From NCBI RefSeq assembly GCF_017592395.1, contig NZ_JAGFOU010000009.1:1-64000 (forward strand): a DNA stretch of 64,000 bases. Reading direction: 5' to 3'. Below the pieces are notes generated by a model. It did not search any database and had not been told where the DNA came from. It was given only the letters and a program-made list of their open reading frames with translations. Source of the stretch: Actinomyces bowdenii (GTDB lineage Bacteria; Actinomycetota; Actinomycetes; Actinomycetales; Actinomycetaceae). Each line of letters opens with the position of its first letter. The first letter of the stretch is position 1. Made by a program: the position numbers and the translations under genes. Below are positions 1-5,597 of this stretch, one piece after another.

Positions 1-308
1 CCCATGACGCCAAGGCCATCACAGCCTCGGGCGTTCTGGAGGGGCTCGACCTCGCCTGCTGCATCGGTGATAAGGGCTACGTCGGTACAGGAATTACCGT
101 CCCCTACAAGAAACCACCCAACGGCGATCTCACCAAGGCCCAGAAGCAGTCCAACAAATCCCTGAACAACATCCGATACGTCGTCGAACGAACCATCGCA
201 CACATCAAATCATGGAAGATCCTATCCCACGACTACAGGCGCCCGCTAGAAACCTTCAAAGAAACCATCACAGCCACCCTAGCCCTATACACCTACACCA
301 ACCCCTGA
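1..308 (+). mobile_element. IS5-like transposase, C-terminal fragment (runs off window start)
   Basis: The open frame begins at base 3 and ends at TGA 306-308, encoding about 101 residues of a DDE transposase C-terminus. It shows the pattern IGDKGYVG, then KKPPNGDLT, QKQSNK, IRYVVERTIAHIKSWKIL and DYRRPL. In the IS5/HARBI1-like DDE family the Asp of GDKGY and the Glu of VER are the last two catalytic acids, and both are present. The upstream part lies outside the window, so intactness cannot be judged. The right end of the element must lie between the stop codon and about base 317, because homology to the second toxin cassette resumes at 318. The element therefore sits exactly where the linker and domain start of toxin 1 should be. 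Confidence 0.8.
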
Positions 309-317
309 ATAACCTTC

Positions 318-725
318 CTGGAAACCCAGATCGCCAAACCGAAGACCGCAGCTTATGACTATCAACGCAGAGTCCTGGGAACGGACATTGAAAGAAAACT
401 AGTAGCGGATGATGGCAAAACTTCAGTCTTCGCCGACTCCGTCACCCCCGACGGAACCGCCTACACCGCATGGGACGCCAAGCACAGCGGCGGCGGCTCC
501 AAGGCTATGCACGAAGGAAACGCAACATCATTCGTCCAGGATCGTGGCATGGCAAAATTCGACGAGAACATGAGGAAGTATGCAGCAGTCATCCAATCGC
601 CGGGAAATCCCGTCAGCAAACTAGTCATCGTCACCAACACACCCGAGGCTCAGGCTTATCTCACCCAGCGACTCCAAAACATCCTAGGGGCAGACATCCC
701 CTTTGAAGTACAACTCACCCCCTAA
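318..725 (+). pseudogene. Orphan polymorphic toxin C-terminal domain 1, truncated at an IS boundary
   Basis: The frame is continuous from base 318 (Leu-Glu-Thr-Gln) to TAA 723-725 and has no start codon at its beginning. It matches toxin 2 almost residue for residue over its first half (YDYQRRVLGTDIERK, then TAWDAKHSGGG), then diverges moderately. The FAD...TPDG...WDAKH arrangement resembles a restriction-endonuclease-fold nuclease (D-x-n-(D/E)xK), as in Tox-REase toxins; this is inferred from motif shape, not a search. The Gly-rich linker and the RQNWFNN segment seen in cassette 2 are missing, replaced by transposase sequence in the same frame after its stop. It lies 20 bases before its immunity gene. 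Alone it is unlikely to be expressed; it is a silent or broken cassette. Confidence 0.65.
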
Positions 726-745
726 TATACAATGAGGAGAGCAGA

Positions 746-1165
746 ATGGGAACCGGCTACATGATCATCACCATGGACCCCAATCAGACCATCTTCGATG
801 CCAACACATTCATCGCGGAGGCTCAGCAACAGTGGCCTGGATGCCAGACATACAGAAAAACAGAATACTTCATTGCTGATGCGGGAGCGAACATTAGCCT
901 CCTAGATTCCTCGTCGTTTATGATCGACCATTTTCCCGATAATCACATGATCTCCGTAGATGGCACTCCCGAGCATGCTGCCGAAGTGGCGGCCTGGGTT
1001 CGCTCCCTCTTCCCGGATCCTAACCATATCCTATGGCTCTTAGATGGCGTCCTGAGCGGACATACCGTTCTATTTCCTGGGATCACACCACAAGAGGTCC
1101 TTGATAATTGGGTCGATCACCGTGAGCACGACCCCTACATCGAGTACCCCCAGTACTTCCATTAA
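746..1165 (+). CDS. Putative immunity protein 1
   Basis: A 139-residue soluble protein with no signal peptide or membrane segment. ATG 746 is preceded by a GAGGAG ribosome site. It starts 20 bases after the toxin 1 remnant and is homologous to the proteins at 2029-2451 and 4713-5100, which also follow toxin modules. That position and repetition are the evidence for an immunity role. The first 35 residues and the last 27 (starting ITPQEVLDNWVDH and ending EYPQYFH) are nearly the same as in immunity 2. Residues about 40-105 differ strongly, as expected if the middle determines cognate recognition. I do not recognise the Pfam family with confidence. Confidence 0.65.
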   Translation: MGTGYMIITMDPNQTIFDANTFIAEAQQQWPGCQTYRKTEYFIADAGANISLLDSSSFMIDHFPDNHMISVDGTPEHAAEVAAWVRSLFPDPNHILWLLDGVLSGHTVLFPGITPQEVLDNWVDHREHDPYIEYPQYFH

Positions 1166-1500
1166 CACTGCCTGCTCTGCAGCACATCGAAGGGCGCATT
1201 ACGGCAGCTCACTCCATACGATCACCCATACAAAACGAAACACCGACCGCCCACCTTATAGTCATCCAACAAATCTGATCAACACGCCACCCTGAAGCAG
1301 TCAGCGGCATCCAAGCACTCAAGCCCGTCGACGCTGGGGCCGATGCGCGCCGCGGCGCTAACGGTCAGGCCGGCTCCAGCCCCTCGGGCAGGGTCGGGGG
1401 CTCGGGCGCCAGCGGATCGGGCCGCGGGGGCAGTGGGCATGGTGGGGCCGGTCATGGCGGCCCAGGGGGATCCGGATCCGCGGGCCACTCCGGTGGCCGC
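1089..1500 (+). repeat. Shared cassette block, copy A (immunity 3' end, spacer and linker)
   Basis: About 410 bp nearly identical to 2368-2790, with scattered substitutions and short indels. It covers the last 27 codons of the immunity gene, the spacer and the Gly/Ser/His-rich linker. It is a natural substrate for homologous recombination between cassettes. Confidence 0.75.
1166..1278 (+). other. Inter-cassette spacer, part of the shared repeat block
   Basis: Non-coding spacer between immunity 1 and toxin module 2, ending with an in-frame TGA at 1276-1278 directly before the linker. It is nearly identical to 2452-2564 and recognisably similar to 5101-5190. No clear promoter or hairpin was seen. 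Confidence 0.6.
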
Positions 1501-2007
1501 GGAGGATCCGGCGGGGCCGACGGCGGAGGCGGGGCTCCCCCACCCGGATCGCACCCCGACTGGAACGACCCGGTCGCTCGCCAGAACTGGTTCAACAACC
1601 TGGAAACCCAGATCGCCAAACCGAAGACCGCAGCTTATGACTATCAACGCAGAGTCCTGGGAACGGACATTGAAAGAAAACTAGTAGCGGATGATGGTAA
1701 AACTTCAGTCTTCGCCGACTCCGTCACCCCCGACGGAACCGCCTACACCGCATGGGACGCCAAGCACAGCGGCGGCGGCCCCAAGGCAATCCACGAAGGA
1801 AACGCAGAACCGTTCATTCAGAACAGCAGCATGGCAAAGTTCGACGACCAGATGAGGAGATACGAGGAGGTTATCCAATCACCAGGAAACCCCGTCAACA
1901 AACTAGTCATCGTCACCAACACACCCGAAGCTCAGGCTTTTCTCACCAAAAGGCTCCAGGGTATTCTCAATCCGAACACACCCTTCGAAGTGCAACTCAT
2001 TCCCTAA
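1279..2007 (+). CDS. Orphan polymorphic toxin C-terminal module 2 (linker plus REase-fold-like nuclease domain), no start codon
   Basis: The frame is open from just after TGA 1276-1278 to TAA 2005-2007 but contains no ATG, GTG or TTG in the linker, so it looks like a silent module and not an independent gene. Residues 1-25 read EAVSGIQALKPVD-like. About 70 residues of Gly/Ser/His-rich linker follow, then DWNDPVARQNWFNNLETQ and the toxin domain of about 140 residues. The domain has VLGTDIERK and FADSVTPDG, then TAWDAKH, resembling a PD-(D/E)xK nuclease core of the Tox-REase type (motif-based inference). Such modules normally replace the tip of a secreted full-length toxin after recombination. 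The immunity gene follows after 21 bases. What the linker joins to upstream is outside the window. Confidence 0.65.
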   Translation, partial: STRHPEAVSGIQALKPVDAGADARRGANGQAGSSPSGRVGGSGASGSGRGGSGHGGAGHGGPGGSGSAGHSGGRGGSGGADGGGGAPPPGSHPDWNDPVARQNWFNNLETQIAKPKTAAYDYQRRVLGTDIERKLVADDGKTSVFADSVTPDGTAYTAWDAKHSGGGPKAIHEGNAEPFIQNSSMAKFDDQMRRYEEVIQSPGNPVNKLVIVTNTPEAQAFLTKRLQGILNPNTPFEVQLIP

Positions 2008-2028
2008 CACTCAATAAGGAGAAACAGG

Positions 2029-2451
2029 ATGGGAACTGGCTACATGATCATCACCATGAACCCCAACCAGACCATCTTCGACGCCGAAACATTCATCGAG
2101 GAGGCTCAACAGAAATGGCCGGAATGCCAGACCTACAAAGAGACGAGGAGGGACATGAATTCCGATGCAGGAGCAAACATTGACCCTATAGACGCACCTT
2201 CATTCATGGTACATCATTTCTCCGGAAACCATATGATTGACATCGATGGAAATCCATTCAATTCTGCCGAGGTCGCCGCCTGGATCCGTGCCACAAATCC
2301 AGATCCATCTCTAGAGCTATGGTTCACAGACGAGTATTTCTCTGGTCATACAATCCTTTTTTTTGGCATCACACCACAAGAGGTCCTTGATAATTGGGTC
2401 GATCACCGTGAGCACGACCCCTACATCGAGTACCCCCAGTACTTCCATTAA
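2029..2451 (+). CDS. Putative immunity protein 2
   Basis: A 140-residue soluble protein. ATG 2029 has an AAGGAG site 8 bases upstream and follows toxin module 2 by 21 bases. It is a paralogue of immunity 1: both begin MGTGYMIITM, continue PNQTIFDA and end ITPQEVLDNWVDHREHD through EYPQYFH. Residues about 45-105 differ, including a two-residue length change, in parallel with the divergent second half of toxin 2. The role is inferred from cassette position. The family is not recognised with confidence. Confidence 0.65.
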   Translation: MGTGYMIITMNPNQTIFDAETFIEEAQQKWPECQTYKETRRDMNSDAGANIDPIDAPSFMVHHFSGNHMIDIDGNPFNSAEVAAWIRATNPDPSLELWFTDEYFSGHTILFFGITPQEVLDNWVDHREHDPYIEYPQYFH

Positions 2452-2790
2452 CACTGCCTGCTCTGCAGCACATCGAAGGGCGCATCACGGCAGCTCACTC
2501 CATACGATCACCCATGCTAAAAGAAGCACCGACCGCCCACCTTATGGTCATCCAAGAAATCTGATCAACACGCCGCCTTGAAGCAGTCAGCGGCATCCAA
2601 GCACTCAAGCCCGTCGATACTGGCGCGGACGCCCGCCGTGGCACTAACGGCCAGAGTGGCTCCGGGCCCTCGGGCAGGGGCGGGGGCTCGGGCGCCAGCG
2701 GATCGGGCCACGGGGGCAGTGGGCATGGTGGGGCCGGTCATGGCGGCCCAAGCGGATCCGGATCCGCGGGCCATTCCGGTGGCCGCGGGG
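2368..2790 (+). repeat. Shared cassette block, copy B
   Basis: Second copy of the block at 1089-1500. The linker frame is kept open despite the differences. Downstream of about 2800 the sequence is unrelated to cassette 2, so this block marks the junction at which a different toxin domain was joined. Confidence 0.75.
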
Positions 2791-3350
2791 GCTCCGGCAA
2801 TGGCGGAGGCCGCTACGGCCCCGCCGGAGCAGAGGATCCAGACGAGGGCAGCCACAACAATCACGGGAACCGCGGGAGTTATGACGCCTCTCGCGAGCCA
2901 GACACGCAAGAAGATAGATCTCACCAGAATTCTGAAACCAGCACCGGCCGCTACTACAATAGGGACGACAAAGGCCATTTCACCGACGGAAACGGGGGGT
3001 CCCAAGATTACGAACTCAGCGAGCAAGCCGGAATGGAGGAACTCCAAAGAAAGTTAAAAAAGAGAGACATAGGAATTTCGAGAGAAATATCGAGCAAGCA
3101 TCGCGCAAGCATCGAAGGCGTTAATCATGGCAGATTCTATGATAGACTCGTTCAATTAGACGATGGACGATGGATCGGCCTGGAAGTCAAGTCTGGAAGC
3201 GCATCACTAACACCTCAACAGAAGGCATTTGACAAACTCGTCTCCGCAGACAATCCTGCAGAGGTGACGCTTGGCGACGGCACAAAGATCAGCATCGTAG
3301 ACGTTGAGGTTGTTGAAGTGCCAAGACAAGAGTTCCCACCCGCACAGTGA
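2565..3350 (+). CDS. Orphan polymorphic toxin C-terminal module 3 (linker plus PD-(D/E)xK-like nuclease domain)
   Basis: The frame is open from after TGA 2562-2564 to TGA 3348-3350. The first in-frame ATG is at 3033, deep in the module; it has no strong ribosome site and is probably not the biological start. The linker is the same as in cassette 2 (EAVSGIQALKPVD, then GHGGSGHGGAGHGG), followed by a hydrophilic stretch and a different toxin domain. That domain contains GRFYDRLVQLDDGRWIGLEV followed by KSGSASLT. D-x-n-ExK with KSG is the usual active-site form of restriction-like nucleases, so DNase or RNase activity is inferred. Its stop overlaps a possible GTG of the next gene. GC content falls clearly after about 2800, which suggests the tip was acquired separately. 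Confidence 0.65.
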   Translation, partial: STRRLEAVSGIQALKPVDTGADARRGTNGQSGSGPSGRGGGSGASGSGHGGSGHGGAGHGGPSGSGSAGHSGGRGGSGNGGGRYGPAGAEDPDEGSHNNHGNRGSYDASREPDTQEDRSHQNSETSTGRYYNRDDKGHFTDGNGGSQDYELSEQAGMEELQRKLKKRDIGISREISSKHRASIEGVNHGRFYDRLVQLDDGRWIGLEVKSGSASLTPQQKAFDKLVSADNPAEVTLGDGTKISIVDVEVVEVPRQEFPPAQ

Positions 3351-3367
3351 GACGAAAGGAAAAGGAA

Positions 3368-4441
3368 ATGCGAAAGTTCGTCATATGGGACATTGACGCC
3401 GAAGATGGGGTTTTCAAAATATTCAAAGTCAATCAAACCCCGGAGAGAATATTCACAGAAGTTTCGCACGACCTGACGAATCCTAAGTACTTTCGGCCTG
3501 GAGCGGTCTTCACCTACGCCGTTAAGCCCCTCCCTGAGGGCATTGATTTTCCTGACGACCTTCCTGCCGACAACCCGGAGCAGTATTCGTATATGCAGGT
3601 TTCTGGTTCGTCTCAGGCGTTGACTATCGAGGTCAGGGTCCCCAACGCGAAGGAGGACTATACCCATTATGTGGTGGCACGTGAGCCCGTCCGGGATCCG
3701 GACGCCTGGGTGCCCTTGTCTTGGGAGAACGACAAGACACAGATCGTCACCGTCAAGCGCCACCCCGAGGAGATCTTCACAGGCCAGCAGGCCATCCCAG
3801 TCTTCGGCGACTACATCATCAACAACCAGCTCCCACCAGCACATCTACTGCGCCGCATCACCGTCCCACCCAGCAGCTGGCCAGGCCTGGAGCAGGGCGC
3901 CATCACACAACCACGCTCACTAGTCACCCCTATCCCACCAGGACAACGACGATTCACCACCTGGACCGCATCCAAAGGACTGGGCATCAGGCGCTCCTTC
4001 ATGAACCCCCAAACCCCACAGGAAGTCGCCGACAAGATCACACATGACCTGAACGACCCGACCTTCCTAAGCGATGCACGCCACTTCGCACTCGGCGTCG
4101 AACAGTTACCAGAGGGCATCAACTTCCCCGAAGACATGCCCCCAGACCCACCCGAGCAGTACTACATCCAAGCAGGCGGCTCCCATGACGCCATGACCCT
4201 AGAAATCAGAGTACCCCACCCCACCGACGGCTACCGGCAGTACACAGTGGCACGCGAGCCCATCCACACCCCAGACGCCTGGATCACCCTCAGTTGGGAC
4301 AACGGCGGTAAAGAACCCTTCACCCTCCACCTCCACCCAGAAGAGATCTTCACCGCAGAACAAGCCACCCCGATCTTCACCAACTTCATCCTCAACAACC
4401 AATTACCACCCAACAACCTCCTCCGCCAGATCGACGCATAG
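3368..4441 (+). CDS. Putative immunity protein 3, two tandem homologous domains
   Basis: A 357-residue protein starting at ATG 3368 behind a purine-rich GAAAGGAAAAGGAA site. A GTG at 3347 overlapping the toxin stop is the alternative start. The protein contains two copies of one domain of about 165 residues. Copy 1 (about 5-160) has LPEGIDFPDDLP, TIEVRVPN, VAREPVRDPDAWVPLSW, HPEEIFTGQQ and INNQLPP. Copy 2 (about 195-357) has LPEGINFPEDMP, TLEIRVPH, VAREPIHTPDAWITLSW, HPEEIFTAEQ and LNNQLPP. It is unrelated to immunity 1 and 2, as expected for the unrelated toxin. The GC content rises in the second half, so the two copies may have different histories. The family is not recognised; the role is inferred from position. 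Confidence 0.6.
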   Translation: MRKFVIWDIDAEDGVFKIFKVNQTPERIFTEVSHDLTNPKYFRPGAVFTYAVKPLPEGIDFPDDLPADNPEQYSYMQVSGSSQALTIEVRVPNAKEDYTHYVVAREPVRDPDAWVPLSWENDKTQIVTVKRHPEEIFTGQQAIPVFGDYIINNQLPPAHLLRRITVPPSSWPGLEQGAITQPRSLVTPIPPGQRRFTTWTASKGLGIRRSFMNPQTPQEVADKITHDLNDPTFLSDARHFALGVEQLPEGINFPEDMPPDPPEQYYIQAGGSHDAMTLEIRVPHPTDGYRQYTVAREPIHTPDAWITLSWDNGGKEPFTLHLHPEEIFTAEQATPIFTNFILNNQLPPNNLLRQIDA

Positions 4442-4512
4442 GCGCGAGCCAATCTCAACTCCATGAATAGATGGCGACTACGCTCAGATTAATCAGGCCC
4501 AGTTCATTTAGC

Positions 4513-4693
4513 GACCAGAATGATCAAGTTTTACGCCAGAACTGGTTCAGTAGTCTCAAAACAAGACGAATCACACCCTACAGCTGAGCATATGAGCACC
4601 AAAATCGAACCCTAGGGAGCGATATCGAACGAGAACCCACCTAAGACCATCCTGAGCCCCAGCATTCTATTCAAAGTCCAGCTCATCCCCTAA
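4513..4693 (+). pseudogene. Decayed toxin module 4 (remnant of the toxin 1/2 family)
   Basis: Starting at 4513 the frame reads DQNDQVLRQNWFSSL, matching DWNDPVARQNWFNNL of toxin 2. After stop codon 4585-4587 it continues in frame with AYEHQNRTLGSDIERE, matching AYDYQRRVLGTDIERK. A second stop follows at 4642-4644. About 90 codons of the central nuclease domain are then missing and the last residues (ILSPSILFKVQLIP before TAA 4691-4693) appear in another frame. The linker is absent. This is a clear fossil cassette. Confidence 0.75.
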
Positions 4694-4712
4694 ACAAAAG
4701 AGGATTCAAAGC

Positions 4713-5100
4713 ATGGGCGTCAGACGCATAGTTTTTACCATCCACCAGAATCAGACAACATTCGATGCCACTACTTTTTACCGCGACACATAAACCAGAA
4801 GGAAACCCCATTGACGTACACACTACAATCTCTTTTCCTCATGCGCCAACATTATTGATATATCATTTCCGCGACAATGATATGATATCTATTGATGGAC
4901 TCCCGGAGCAGTCGACAGAAGTTGCGGCATGGGTCCGCTCCATACACCCAGACCCGGACCTCACCCTGTGGTACACCGACAACTCCTTCAGCGGGCGCAC
5001 TGTCCTCACACCCGGGATTACACCACAAGAGGTCCTTGATAATTGGGTCGACCACGACGAGCACGACCCCTACATCGAGTACCCCCAGTACTTCCACTAA
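4713..5100 (+). pseudogene. Decayed immunity gene 4 (paralogue of immunity 1/2)
   Basis: ATG 4713 follows an AGAGGA site and begins MGVRRIVFTIHQNQTTFDAT, matching the start of immunity 1 and 2. A stop TAA falls in the same frame near 4791. The remainder (VAAWVRSIHPDPDLTLWYTD, then ITPQEVLDNWVDHDEHD to EYPQYFH) is encoded in another frame up to TAA 5098-5100. A frame open from ATG 4765 could yield a 111-residue truncated protein, but it would lack the conserved N-terminus. Confidence 0.7.
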
Positions 5101-5276
5101 CACTGCCTGCTCAGCAGCACATCGAAGGACATATCACGGCAACTCACTCCATACGATCACACGTACGGAACGAAGCGCCGACAGCCCACCATATTCCGCA
5201 GTACACAGGCACCACCGCTTCCAAGAACCCAATATCAGGCCCCCACCAACCTGCACCTGCCGAGAGGAAGAACCCG

Positions 5277-5552
5277 ATGAGCTGCCACTACTACTACTCG
5301 TTCAATCTCCCCCTGCGCGATCACCTGCCCGCATCAACGCTGCGGGTGCTCACCGCAGTGGCCAACGGCGACCCCGCGGACCCAGGAGATCTTGACGAGC
5401 TCTCACACACCCCGCGGCACTACCTGCAGGATCCCAGCCGGTTTCTGCCACCAACACGATGCAGGTGCCCGCCCCATGATCGCCACCGCAGAAGGAGTGG
5501 AGATGGACAGCGACGCATCCTCCCAATCATGGGAGTGGTGGGCACTCGATAA
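5277..5552 (+). CDS. Small hypothetical protein, possibly frameshifted
   Basis: ATG 5277 has an AGAGGAAG ribosome site. The first 60 residues look like a compact domain (MSCHYYYSFNLPLRDHLPAS, then LRVLTAVANGD). After about residue 60 the frame becomes Arg/Pro-rich and loses domain character. The +1 frame across 5440-5570 instead reads acidic, plausible protein (GVEMDSDASS, then QSWEWWALD) to TAA 5575-5577, which suggests a frameshift. I do not recognise the protein. It lies between the last cassette and convergent glgX. Confidence 0.4.
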   Translation: MSCHYYYSFNLPLRDHLPASTLRVLTAVANGDPADPGDLDELSHTPRHYLQDPSRFLPPTRCRCPPHDRHRRRSGDGQRRILPIMGVVGTR

Positions 5553-5597
5553 GGCGATCACAAGGAGTACGACTAACGCCCGCCCCGAGCGCCCCGC

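Noticed and set aside
3033-3350. Treating ATG 3033 as the true start of toxin 3
   Set aside because: The frame is open from 2565 with the shared linker, and ATG 3033 has no convincing ribosome site.
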